Part shown: positions 8,073 to 15,734 of the stretch, piece by piece | How positions within the stretch are numbered: the stretch's first letter is position 1 | How the letters are laid out: each line of letters starts with the position of its first letter | Assembly: GCA_964584305.1 (NCBI GenBank) | Contig: CAZOZL010000011.1 | Coordinates: 1-64,000 of the forward strand | DNA length: 64,000 nt | Direction of reading: 5' to 3' | Origin: SB11 sp964584305 | GTDB lineage: Bacteria > Bacteroidota > Bacteroidia > UBA8524 | Notes under the pieces: generated by a model | The model's database searches: none | Told to the model about the DNA's origin: nothing | The model's input: the letters and a program-made list of their open reading frames with translations, nothing else | Translations under genes and position numbers: made by a program

Positions 8073-9146
8073 CTAATTTTTTAAGCGTTCCTTTAGCTTT
8101 TTTATCTCGTTTTGTAATTTCTCGTTTTCTGATGCTAAGATAGCTACTCTTTCACGTTCTTCTTCAAGGGCTTTGGTAAGGGTTATAATTATATCTCCAC
8201 TTTCACCATTTTCAATGGTTTCTTTAAAATCTCTTAAATCAGCGTTTTCAGTTACAAGGTAGGCGTTTTCTTTTTTCAAACGCTTTAGTTCTGCCTTTAA
8301 TCCTCTGTTCTCTTTTCTAAGTTTTTGTACACTCCAGCTACCCTGCTTTTTTCTGTTTTCTTTTTTCAACAATCGTAGTACTTCTTTCAAGCTATCACGT
8401 TGTATTCCAAGTTCAATAATTTGCCCTCTTAGTTTTGTTATCACAACTGTTAGTACGGGGTCTTTTTTAACAGTGGCTTCCTTTTTTTGGCTCTCTTTTA
8501 ATCGTTGCCTCTCTTTGTTGGTAACATATACCCTTACATAATCAAAATTTGCTTTACAATCAGCACCTATATACACCCCTACCTTTCCTTTTTTATAGCT
8601 TACCTCACTAAAGCTGGTTATAAACTCATTGTTTATATATAAATCATATTTCTTGTTTTCAGTATGTATAGCAATGGTGTTAAACTCACCTCTACTCTTA
8701 ATTATTTTATCTTTTTTCCAGCTATCAATGGGTTTAAAGGCAAACCCATTGTATTTATTTATTCTATATTGTCGTTTTCCGTTTATCTCAATCAAAAAAG
8801 CTCCTTTACCATCTTCCTGCGCCATTACAATCACACCCGCACTGGCTAACTTTCTATTATCTTCATCCAATTTTAGGCTAAACTCGGCTTTGTGTGCGCT
8901 AAATGCTATTTTTTCATCGGGTAAAATCAAGCCATAGCCTTTAGTATTTTTTTTTAATAATACATACTCACCGTTTTGAATTATAAATACCTCCTCAGCA
9001 TTTGTGGTTTGCCGCCACATATCGGTGTGCTTACCATCAAACTCATCAGCCCAAACCAGTGCATCAAAATTGCTATATACATTTTGTTGTGCTACAAGAG
9101 AAAAAGAAAGTATGCTGACTAAAAAAAAAGTGAAAATCCGTACCAT
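8073..9146 (-). CDS. Secreted LamG-like domain protein with coiled-coil tail
   Basis: This is a 357-residue exported protein: signal peptide MVRIFTFFLVSILSFSLVAQ, then about 185 residues resembling a concanavalin-like (LamG / DUF1080-like) jelly roll (LVWADEFDG, FSLKLDEDNRKLASAGVIV, KKYDLYINNEFI, GKVGVYIGADCKANFDYVRV). The last third (about residues 215-357) is charged, Lys/Glu-rich and heptad-like (LKEVLRLLKKEN, LKAELKRLKKEN, LQNEIKKLKERLKN), a clear coiled coil. Similar folds bind carbohydrate or sit in sugar hydrolases, but no catalytic signature is visible, so I infer only a secreted, probably oligomeric binding protein. A -7 element TACTTTTG (minus strand, 9166-9173) is about 20 bases upstream of the ATG. 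It lies 51 bases upstream of panB. Confidence 0.8.
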   Translation of the reverse strand: MVRIFTFFLVSILSFSLVAQQNVYSNFDALVWADEFDGKHTDMWRQTTNAEEVFIIQNGEYVLLKKNTKGYGLILPDEKIAFSAHKAEFSLKLDEDNRKLASAGVIVMAQEDGKGAFLIEINGKRQYRINKYNGFAFKPIDSWKKDKIIKSRGEFNTIAIHTENKKYDLYINNEFITSFSEVSYKKGKVGVYIGADCKANFDYVRVYVTNKERQRLKESQKKEATVKKDPVLTVVITKLRGQIIELGIQRDSLKEVLRLLKKENRKKQGSWSVQKLRKENRGLKAELKRLKKENAYLVTENADLRDFKETIENGESGDIIITLTKALEEERERVAILASENEKLQNEIKKLKERLKN

Positions 9147-9165
9147 TATAGGTTTTTATGTTGCA

Positions 9166-9173
9166 CAAAAGTA
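9166..9173 (-). promoter_or_regulatory. Candidate -7 element for the LamG-like gene
   Basis: TACTTTTG on the minus strand matches TAnnTTTG and is about 20 bases before the ATG at 9146. The -33 element is not obvious. Confidence 0.45.
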
Positions 9174-9291
9174 TTAAAAGTTACGCATATAACTTAAATT
9201 GTAATAATTTCGCCTGCTTTTTAAGATGTTTCAGAACCTTTACACTAAAAATTTCGTTATACTATTAAAGTAGCTGTACATAGCTTTACCA

Positions 9292-10302
9292 ATGAATAAA
9301 TTAACCCTCGTTTTTATTTCAGTTTTCACAATACTATTTGCAAGTAGCTGCAATAATGATATTAATACCAATGCCCCCGACAAAGAGATAATGGTAATAT
9401 ATGGTTTGCTAAATACTAATGACACAGTGCATTATGTTAGAGTAAACAAGGCTTTTTTAACGCAAGGAGAAAGCGCACTTGAAGTAGCTAAAAGAAGCGA
9501 TATTACTTATTTTGACTCGATAGAGGTAAAGATAGAAGAGTACGATGTAGTATCTAGCACACCTATTTTTAGAACGTCTTATACTTTACAAAAAGACTTA
9601 TCGATAAAAAAAGATACGGGCATTTTTTCTAATTACCCCAATGTATTATATAGTTTAAAGCAAAAGCTGAACGAAAACTATATGTATAGAATAATAGTTA
9701 CCAATAAACTTACTAAAAACGTAGCCACCGCCGAAACTATATTAGTACACAATCCCACACTTGGCAACCCCAGTAAAAATACCAATTTATATTTAATAGA
9801 CCCCAACAGAAACCTATCATTCTTTTGGACGGGGGGCAAAAATGCCAAAACATACGATATGACTGTTCGCTTTTTTTGGGATGAGTATGATAGTGCTACC
9901 AACCTAATAGTGGACAGTAATCTTTTTATTGATTGGGGCATTGTGGGAGATAAACAAACATCAACATCAGGGCAAATAAGGAGTAATGTAGCAGGGAAAA
10001 ATTTTTATAGCTTTTTAGGTTCACGCCTAAAACCTCAAGTTGGAAAATATAGAGTTCCCAAAAAAGTGGATTTTATATATTGGGCTGCTGATGATGACCT
10101 TTTTCTTTATCGTAGAGTAAATACCCCCAGTATAGGTATAGTACAGGCAAAACCCGAGTACACTAATATTAGTAATGGTAACTTTGGTATTTTTGCCAGC
10201 CGTAATAAGTTTGTACTTTCTAATGTTTCTATCTCTGATAAAACAATAACATTTCTTCGTGTCAACTCAAACACTCGCCACCTAAAATTTAGAGGGCAAT
10301 AA
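9292..10302 (+). CDS. Lipoprotein of unknown function
   Basis: This is a 336-residue lipoprotein: MNKLTLVFISVFTILFASSC with the lipobox cysteine at residue 20, followed by NNDI. The mature start (EIMVIYGLLNTNDTVHYVRVNKAFL) has the feel of the Bacteroidota outer-membrane lipoproteins grouped as DUF4249, but I cannot confirm the family by eye. The body is predicted beta-rich (NYMYRIIVTNKLTKNVATAET, YDMTVRFFWDEYDS). It stands alone between divergently and codirectionally placed housekeeping genes, with no TonB receptor beside it. Function is unknown. Confidence 0.75.
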   Translation: MNKLTLVFISVFTILFASSCNNDINTNAPDKEIMVIYGLLNTNDTVHYVRVNKAFLTQGESALEVAKRSDITYFDSIEVKIEEYDVVSSTPIFRTSYTLQKDLSIKKDTGIFSNYPNVLYSLKQKLNENYMYRIIVTNKLTKNVATAETILVHNPTLGNPSKNTNLYLIDPNRNLSFFWTGGKNAKTYDMTVRFFWDEYDSATNLIVDSNLFIDWGIVGDKQTSTSGQIRSNVAGKNFYSFLGSRLKPQVGKYRVPKKVDFIYWAADDDLFLYRRVNTPSIGIVQAKPEYTNISNGNFGIFASRNKFVLSNVSISDKTITFLRVNSNTRHLKFRGQ

Positions 10303-10464
10303 AATGCATCACACATAGCTAATACGCCATACTGTCAGTTTTTGTCAGTTATTTTCAACCAATACTTTATCTTTTCACCTATTACTTGCCAATTTATCAG
10401 CCCTAAACCAGTGGCACTACCATTGCTAACTATAAACTGATTAAAAAAATATAACGAGAATAAC

Positions 10465-12375
10465 ATGGGAAAAATAATTGGAATTGACCTTGGAACTACC
10501 AATAGTTGCGTTGCCGTAATGGAAGGTAACGAACCTGTGGTAATTGCCAACAGCGAAGGAAAAAGAACAACCCCTTCAATTGTAGCTTTTTTAGATAATG
10601 GTGAGCGTAAAATTGGAGACCCTGCAAAAAGGCAGGCAATCACCAACCCACAAAACACTATATCATCTATTAAGCGTTTTATGGGGCAAACTTACGACGA
10701 TGTAAAAAAAGAAGCCAAGCGCGTACCTTATAAATTAGCAAAAGGAGATAATAATACCCCTCGTGTACAAATAGGCGAACGCTTATACACCCCGCAGGAA
10801 ATTTCGGCAATGGTGCTTCAAAAAATGAAGAAAACCGCCGAAGATTTTTTAGGACAAGAAGTAAAAGAAGCCGTAATTACCGTACCCGCATACTTTAACG
10901 ATGCACAACGCCAAGCTACTAAGGAAGCAGGCGAAATAGCAGGGTTGGAGGTAAAACGTATTATAAACGAACCTACAGCCGCCGCACTTGCCTATGGACT
11001 GGACAAGCAAGATAGAGAAATGAAAATTATAGTGTTTGACTGTGGTGGTGGAACACATGATGTATCTGTACTTGAACTGGGCGACGGTGTATTTGAAGTA
11101 AAATCTACCGATGGCGATACACACCTTGGTGGTGATGATTTTGATAATAAAATTATTGACTGGCTTGCCGCCGAATTTAAAAGCGATGAAGGGGCAGACC
11201 TTATTGGCGACCCAATGGCAATGCAACGCCTAAAAGAAGCCGCTGAAAAAGCTAAAATAGAGCTGAGTAGCAGCACATCAACAGAGATTAACCTGCCTTA
11301 TATTATGCCTGTTGACGGTGTACCCAAACACTTGGTACGCCAACTTACACGCTCAAAATTTGAGCAATTGGTAAGTGATTTGATAGACCGTACTATTGCC
11401 CCCTGCAAAAGCGCATTGAAAAATGCAGGACTTAGCACAAGCGATATTGACGAGGTAATATTAGTAGGTGGTAGCACACGCATACCCGCCATACAAGATG
11501 CTGTAAAAGCATTTTTTGGCAAAGACCCAGATAAGGGTGTAAACCCTGATGAAGTAGTGGCAATAGGTGCTGCCATACAAGGTGGAGTATTAACAGGCGA
11601 AGTAAAAGATGTACTTTTATTAGATGTTACACCACTATCATTAGGAATTGAAACTATGGGCGGAGTGTTTACCAAACTTATAGAAGCAAACACCACTATC
11701 CCTACAAAAAAATCGGAAACATTTAGTACCGCCAGTGATAACCAGCCCAGTGTAGAAATACATATACTACAAGGCGAACGCTCAATGGCAAAAGATAACC
11801 GCACTTTAGGACGTTTCCACTTAGATAGTATTCCTCCATCGCCACGGGGTACACCTCAAATTGAAGTAGCTTTTGATATTGATGCCAACGGCATACTAAA
11901 CGTTAGTGCAAAAGATAAAGCCACCAACAAAGAGCAAAAAATACGTATTGAAGCCAGTAGCGGATTAAGTGATGCTGAAATTGAGAAAATGAAAAATGAG
12001 GCAGAAGCAAATGCCGAAACCGACCGTATAGCAAAAGAAGAAATAGACAAACTAAACCAAGCAGATAGCCTTGCTTTCCAAACTGAAAAACAGTTGAAAG
12101 AATATGGCGAAAAAATACCTGCTGAGAAAAAAGAGCCTATTGAAGCTGGACTAAAAGACCTAAAAATGGCACACGCCAATAAAGATATTGCAGGTATTGA
12201 TGCTGCAATGGAAAAACTTAACGAAGCGTGGGCTGCCGCCAGCCAAGAAATGTATGATGCACAAAAAGAAGCAGGAGGCACTGCCGAAGCGGGTGCTGAT
12301 GCAGAAAATGCTAATGCAGGTGCCAATGGCAAAGTAGAAGACGTTGAAGATGTTGACTACGAAGAAGTAAAGTAA
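10465..12375 (+). CDS. dnaK: Molecular chaperone DnaK (Hsp70)
   Basis: This is the complete 636-residue Hsp70 chaperone, which works with DnaJ and GrpE in protein folding. The ATPase domain shows GIDLGTTNSCVAVMEG at residues 4-19, KRFMGQ, VPAYFNDAQRQATKEAG, NEPTAAALAYGLD, FDCGGGTHDVSVLELGDG near 190 (DCGGGTH where many homologs have DLGGGTF), GGDDFDN, and VLVGGSTRIPA near 335. The substrate-binding domain has LLLDVTPLSLGIETMGG and a normal lid. The tail ends EDVEDVDYEEVK, typical of DnaK. grpE and dnaJ are not in the window. The last 36 bases of the gene are repeated after the N-run at 12395-12494, so the gene itself is intact and the duplicate is an assembly effect. Confidence 0.98.
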   Translation: MGKIIGIDLGTTNSCVAVMEGNEPVVIANSEGKRTTPSIVAFLDNGERKIGDPAKRQAITNPQNTISSIKRFMGQTYDDVKKEAKRVPYKLAKGDNNTPRVQIGERLYTPQEISAMVLQKMKKTAEDFLGQEVKEAVITVPAYFNDAQRQATKEAGEIAGLEVKRIINEPTAAALAYGLDKQDREMKIIVFDCGGGTHDVSVLELGDGVFEVKSTDGDTHLGGDDFDNKIIDWLAAEFKSDEGADLIGDPMAMQRLKEAAEKAKIELSSSTSTEINLPYIMPVDGVPKHLVRQLTRSKFEQLVSDLIDRTIAPCKSALKNAGLSTSDIDEVILVGGSTRIPAIQDAVKAFFGKDPDKGVNPDEVVAIGAAIQGGVLTGEVKDVLLLDVTPLSLGIETMGGVFTKLIEANTTIPTKKSETFSTASDNQPSVEIHILQGERSMAKDNRTLGRFHLDSIPPSPRGTPQIEVAFDIDANGILNVSAKDKATNKEQKIRIEASSGLSDAEIEKMKNEAEANAETDRIAKEEIDKLNQADSLAFQTEKQLKEYGEKIPAEKKEPIEAGLKDLKMAHANKDIAGIDAAMEKLNEAWAAASQEMYDAQKEAGGTAEAGADAENANAGANGKVEDVEDVDYEEVK

Positions 12376-12549
12376 TTTTACTTTAAAACTATATNNNNNN
12401 NNNNNNNNNNNNNNNNNNNNNNNNNNNNNNNNNNNNNNNNNNNNNNNNNNNNNNNNNNNNNNNNNNNNNNNNNNNNNNNNNNNNNNNNNNNNNNGACGTT
12501 GAAGATGTTGACTACGAAGAAGTAAAGTAATTTTACTTTAAAACTATAT
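12340..12549. other. Assembly gap (100 Ns) with exact 55-bp flanking duplication
   Basis: Bases 12395-12494 are exactly 100 Ns. The 55 bases before them (12340-12394) are identical to the 55 bases after them (12495-12549) and include the last dnaK codons and stop. This is what overlapping contig ends of k-mer size 55 look like when scaffolded with a default gap. The true sequence is probably continuous, with one copy of the 55 bases and nothing missing, but a small collapsed repeat cannot be excluded. Confidence 0.9.
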
Positions 12550-12587
12550 AAAAATCCCCTCTAAATTTTTGGAGGGGATTTTTTTGC
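12541..12587. terminator. Strong terminator after dnaK
   Basis: The hairpin AATCCCCTC / GAGGGGATT around a TAAATTTTTG loop is followed by a run of T. It is nearly symmetrical and could act in both directions. A 37-base exact match (12541-12577) to this terminator recurs at 14105-14141. Confidence 0.85.
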
Positions 12588-12658
12588 ATTAATAATCAAA
12601 GACTTAGTATTTTTTTCAATATATAGTAAACTAAAAACCAATTTTTGTCGTTTACTAG

Positions 12659-12713
12659 TAATGTTGCATGTAATGTTGCATGTAATGTTGCATGTAATGT
12701 TGCATGTAATGTT
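12659..12713 (+). repeat. 12-bp tandem repeat (TAATGTTGCATG, about 4.6 copies)
   Basis: The unit TAATGTTGCATG is repeated perfectly four times from 12659 to 12706, then TAATGTT. It sits directly upstream of the lipoprotein start at 12730. Because the unit is 12 bases long it stays in frame and can be read as repeated MLHV, but those residues do not belong to a sensible signal peptide. It is best read as a leader or promoter-proximal repeat. Confidence 0.85.
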
Positions 12714-12729
12714 AAAAAACTATTTAATT

Positions 12730-13542
12730 ATGAAAAGTAAAGCATCATTGTCTATTATTGTTATTTCTTTATTATTAATTTTTTCCTGTACAAAAAATGA
12801 AAGTGATATTGAAGTTAAAAGTAAATCTACTTTCGGTAAAAAATCAGGAACTTATACTGCGGGGGAAGTACATAATCTCGTCATGGAAGATTTTTTGGCT
12901 ATTAGACAACAAATAATTGATACTACTGAGTGTGATACATCTCTTCCTTCATCAGTGTGTAAAGATTTTTTTGAATCTAAAGCAAGTGAATTTTTACCCA
13001 ATTACATTGACCCATACATTAGCCCCAATTTCGCTACTGTATCAGATTTTTATAATTCTGCAGAATGGGCAAATTATAGCTCAATGGATCAAAGTACTCT
13101 CATAAATAACTTTAGTACTACTTTTTCTCAGCCTGCTTCAGATATTGTTCAGGATGTTCTTGACTTAATTGAAGCAGATACCAGTTATAGCACGATTTAT
13201 GCTAATATTAGTGTATTTGAACTAGACGCAGAAAACTTACCATCTAGTGATAATAAGGAAATAGTTTTGGCTATATTAGATATAGCTAAAAACTCGGTTT
13301 CACATTGGGAAACCTATAATGGTGGGGTAGGAAGCTGGAGACCCACAAAAAAAGATGATCTTAATTTTGATGGTTCGGACTTAGTTAAAGCTGATATTGA
13401 AGGAGCAATCGGGGGAGCGCTTATAGGATTCAATGCTGGAGTTGGGCTTTTGGGTCTTGGAGGACTTGTAGGAGCTCTTAGTGGAGCAATGATAGGAGCC
13501 CCAATTAAGTCAGCGTGGGAAGCTTTTTGGTCTGCATTTTAA
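12730..13542 (+). CDS. Lipoprotein with glycine-zipper C-terminus
   Basis: The product is a 270-residue protein of no recognised family. The preferred start is ATG 12730 (MKSKASLSIIVISLLLIFSC), which gives a lipobox cysteine at residue 20 followed by TKNES; an ATG at 12661 would only translate the tandem repeat. The middle is acidic and helical, with three cysteines. The last 50 residues are a glycine/alanine-rich hydrophobic stretch (IEGAIGGALIGFNAG, then GLLGLGGLVGALSGAMIGA) of glycine-zipper type, ending SAWEAFWSAF. Such segments insert into or pack in membranes in some bacteriocins and outer-membrane lipoproteins, but I infer nothing firm. It is followed after 11 bases by a small membrane protein, probably one operon, and both lie between repeated terminators. 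Confidence 0.7.
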   Translation: MKSKASLSIIVISLLLIFSCTKNESDIEVKSKSTFGKKSGTYTAGEVHNLVMEDFLAIRQQIIDTTECDTSLPSSVCKDFFESKASEFLPNYIDPYISPNFATVSDFYNSAEWANYSSMDQSTLINNFSTTFSQPASDIVQDVLDLIEADTSYSTIYANISVFELDAENLPSSDNKEIVLAILDIAKNSVSHWETYNGGVGSWRPTKKDDLNFDGSDLVKADIEGAIGGALIGFNAGVGLLGLGGLVGALSGAMIGAPIKSAWEAFWSAF

Positions 13543-13553
13543 AATAAACTGTT

Positions 13554-14024
13554 ATGATTAGCCAGATATTATATTTTTTTTATATGCTAATAATTAGTGC
13601 TGTAACATCAATATTTCTTCCCCTTTTTTCAATCAATATCCATATTATACCCTACATTTTTATTTCAATACTATTTGCCATTTTTATTAATTCAAGAATT
13701 AAATCATTAAGAGAGAAAAATAAAAGAAAAACTCCAGATAGAATTTTTGCTGAAAGCTTGGTTTTTGGAGTTCCAATTTTCTACTTATTGTGCATTAAAA
13801 TTGATAGTGAAAAATTAGTTTTTGCTCAAGCTATTAATAATAAGGGGAATAAAGTGGAAACAGTATCTCAAATACTTGAAGTAAAACATAAATACTTTAG
13901 TTTAAAAAATGAAATATTAGTAAGTGCTAAAGAAAATATTAATAATAAAGTTAGAACCATTTTATTAATTATTGATAAAAATGACTTAGAGAAGTTACAT
14001 CTTAAACAAACAGATAATGAATAG
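13554..14024 (+). CDS. Small membrane protein of unknown function
   Basis: This is a 156-residue protein with two closely spaced N-terminal membrane segments (about residues 5-25 and 29-46), a basic patch SRIKSLREKNKRK, a third hydrophobic stretch (SLVFGVPIFYLLCI), and a soluble Lys-rich C-terminal part. No family is recognised. It lies 11 bases after the glycine-zipper lipoprotein, so the two are probably co-transcribed. One possible reading is a toxin-like lipoprotein with a membrane-bound partner, but nothing in the sequence proves that. The composition is more AT-rich than the flanking dnaK and metH genes. Confidence 0.6.
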   Translation: MISQILYFFYMLIISAVTSIFLPLFSINIHIIPYIFISILFAIFINSRIKSLREKNKRKTPDRIFAESLVFGVPIFYLLCIKIDSEKLVFAQAINNKGNKVETVSQILEVKHKYFSLKNEILVSAKENINNKVRTILLIIDKNDLEKLHLKQTDNE

Positions 14025-14104
14025 GTTATAGTTTTTGATTACCTATTTTAACACTTTTGTTAACGAAATAGCGAACTAATACAATCCTGAACTTGTAGAA
14101 GGAT

Positions 14105-14150
14105 AAACTATATAAAAATCCCCTCTAAATTTTTGGAGGGGGTTTTTTTA
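14105..14150. terminator. Second copy of the dnaK-type terminator
   Basis: The 37 bases 14105-14141 match 12541-12577 exactly. They form the CCCCTC/GAGGGG hairpin followed by TTTTTTT. This ends the two-gene cassette and precedes the metH operon. Confidence 0.8.
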
Positions 14151-14221
14151 TGTTTACTATATCAACGATTTGTTGTTAACTTGTTTATTACAGATGTATA
14201 AAATAGAAAAGCAATTGTAAA

Positions 14222-14254
14222 TTTGTTACATAGTATTAGCATATTGTAGAATTG
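14222..14254 (+). promoter_or_regulatory. Candidate promoter of the methionine synthase operon
   Basis: TTTG (14222-14225), then 21 bases, then TAGAATTG (14247-14254). This matches the Bacteroidota TTTG-N19-TAnnTTTG promoter with one mismatch and slightly long spacing. The ATG is 9 bases further on. I see no cobalamin or SAM riboswitch in the roughly 110 bases between the terminator and the gene. Confidence 0.4.
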
Positions 14255-14262
14255 AATAGGTT

Positions 14263-15309
14263 ATGAGTAAACAAGAACAAATAAAGGAGTTGCTTCAGCA
14301 AAAAATTTTAGTGTTGGATGGTGCTATGGGTACTATGATACAACGGTACAAGTTGGAGGAAAAGGATTTTAGGGACGAGAGATTAAAAAACCATGCACAC
14401 CCGCTAAAAGGGAATAATGATTTATTAGCATTAACTCGCCCTGATGTGTTGCAAGAAATACACCGCCAGTATTTAGATGCTGGTGCTGATATTTTAGAAA
14501 CAAATACTTTTAGCGGGACTACCATTGCCCAAGCCGATTATCATTTAGAGGATTACGTAACGGAAATAAATTATAAATCAGCAAAAATAGCCCGTAAAGT
14601 AGCGGATGAAGTTACCGCAGAAACACCTGATAAGCCTCGTTTTGTAGCAGGTTCAATAGGACCTACAAACCGTACAGCTTCTATCTCTCCCGATGTAAAC
14701 GACCCAGGGTTTCGCGCCATCACCTTTGATAACCTAAAAGCAGCATTTAAGCAGCAAGTAGTTGCTTTAATTGACGGTGGAGTTGACATATTATTAGTAG
14801 AAACAGTAATAGATACACTAAATGCCAAAGCCGCGCTTTTTGCTATTGAGGAAGCCTTTGAAGAAAAAGGAGTGCAATTACCTATAATGATGTCGGGGAC
14901 GATAACCGATGCCAGTGGGCGTACTCTTAGCGGACAAACCACCGAAGCATTTTTAATATCAGTATCGCATATTCCATTGTTAAGCATAGGTTTAAACTGT
15001 GCCTTGGGGGCTGCCGCACTTCGCCCCTATTTACAGGTAATGGATAAAAAATCTGAATACCATGTAAGTACGCATCCAAATGCTGGTTTGCCCAACGAAT
15101 TTGGTGAGTACGATGAAACACCCGAAGAAATGGCGGCACAAATTGAAGAATTTTTAAAAGAAGGCTTAGTAAATATTGTTGGTGGATGCTGCGGTACAAC
15201 CCCCGACCATATTAAAGCAATTGTTGAAGTAGCTGCTAAGTATAAGCCAAGAGTGGTTGATGGTCAACTGTCAACAGCCGATGGTCTTAATCAGAAAACG
15301 CTAGCTTAA
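14263..15309 (+). CDS. metH: Methionine synthase, homocysteine-binding module
   Basis: This is the first module of cobalamin-dependent methionine synthase as a separate 348-residue protein: a zinc-dependent homocysteine S-methyltransferase barrel. Visible landmarks are ILVLDGAMGTMIQ near residue 15, the NTFSGTTIAQADY segment, VAGSIGPTN, LLVETVIDTLNAKAA, IGLNCALGA near 245 (first zinc cysteine) and NIVGGCCGTTPDHI near 310 (the paired zinc cysteines). The remaining modules are in the gene at 15735-18434. Together they have about the length of the single-chain enzyme, so the split is at a natural domain border, an arrangement known from other Bacteroidota. Between the halves lies a four-helix-bundle gene. 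Confidence 0.93.
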   Translation: MSKQEQIKELLQQKILVLDGAMGTMIQRYKLEEKDFRDERLKNHAHPLKGNNDLLALTRPDVLQEIHRQYLDAGADILETNTFSGTTIAQADYHLEDYVTEINYKSAKIARKVADEVTAETPDKPRFVAGSIGPTNRTASISPDVNDPGFRAITFDNLKAAFKQQVVALIDGGVDILLVETVIDTLNAKAALFAIEEAFEEKGVQLPIMMSGTITDASGRTLSGQTTEAFLISVSHIPLLSIGLNCALGAAALRPYLQVMDKKSEYHVSTHPNAGLPNEFGEYDETPEEMAAQIEEFLKEGLVNIVGGCCGTTPDHIKAIVEVAAKYKPRVVDGQLSTADGLNQKTLA

Positions 15310-15318
15310 TACTATTTT

Positions 15319-15693
15319 ATGGCGTTTAAGTTTGAGCAACTTAGAGTTTGGCAAGAGGCAGTAGAATTAACAGGAGCGATTAGTAGCTTCACAAAATCAC
15401 TTCCTAAAGAAGAGTTATTCGTTCTTAGTAGCCAAATTAAATGGGCTGCTAATTCAATAGCACTTAATATTGCTGAAGGCTCAACTGGTCAAACTACCCC
15501 AGAGTTTAAACGTTTTTTAGAAATGGCATTAGGTTCAGCTTTCGAGATAGAAACTCAATTGACAATAATTAAAGAACTAGGATTAATTGAAAATGATATA
15601 ATTAACAAAGTCTTTGACACTTTGGAAACAGAGCAAAAAATGATTGGCAGTCTTATTTCAAAAATCAAACAAGATAATTTTAAAAACCAATAG
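15319..15693 (+). CDS. Four-helix-bundle protein (S23 / 23S rRNA IVP family)
   Basis: This 124-residue all-helical protein is of the family first described as encoded in 23S rRNA intervening sequences. Landmarks are FEQLRVWQEAVEL near the N-terminus, LSSQIKWAANSIALNIAEG (matching the family pattern L..Q..RAA.SI..NIAEG), and a C-terminal half with EFKRFLEMALGSAFEIETQL. Members form homopentamers and are scattered in genomes as single genes with unclear roles. Here it sits 9 bases after the first metH module and 41 bases before the second, in the same direction, so it is probably co-transcribed. This looks like an insertion into an otherwise fixed operon. The downstream spacer contains a small repeat of GCTAACA/AGTTAACAGCTAAC type. 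Confidence 0.9.
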   Translation: MAFKFEQLRVWQEAVELTGAISSFTKSLPKEELFVLSSQIKWAANSIALNIAEGSTGQTTPEFKRFLEMALGSAFEIETQLTIIKELGLIENDIINKVFDTLETEQKMIGSLISKIKQDNFKNQ

Positions 15694-15734
15694 CAAAAGC
15701 CAAAGGCTAACAGTTAACAGCTAACAACAGATAT

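Noticed and set aside
10849..12332. Long antisense ORFs opposite dnaK
   Set aside because: They are low-complexity Ser/Ala-rich shadows of a highly conserved gene, with no start context of their own.
12659..12713. CRISPR-like array
   Set aside because: The units are 12 bp and directly adjacent with no spacers, and no cas gene is in the window.
12661..12729. Start of the lipoprotein at 12661
   Set aside because: This would place repeated MLHV units before the signal peptide; the ATG at 12730 gives a standard lipoprotein signal.
14150..14262. Cobalamin or SAM riboswitch before metH
   Set aside because: Only about 110 AT-rich bases lie between terminator and start, with no B12-box-like or SAM-motif sequence.
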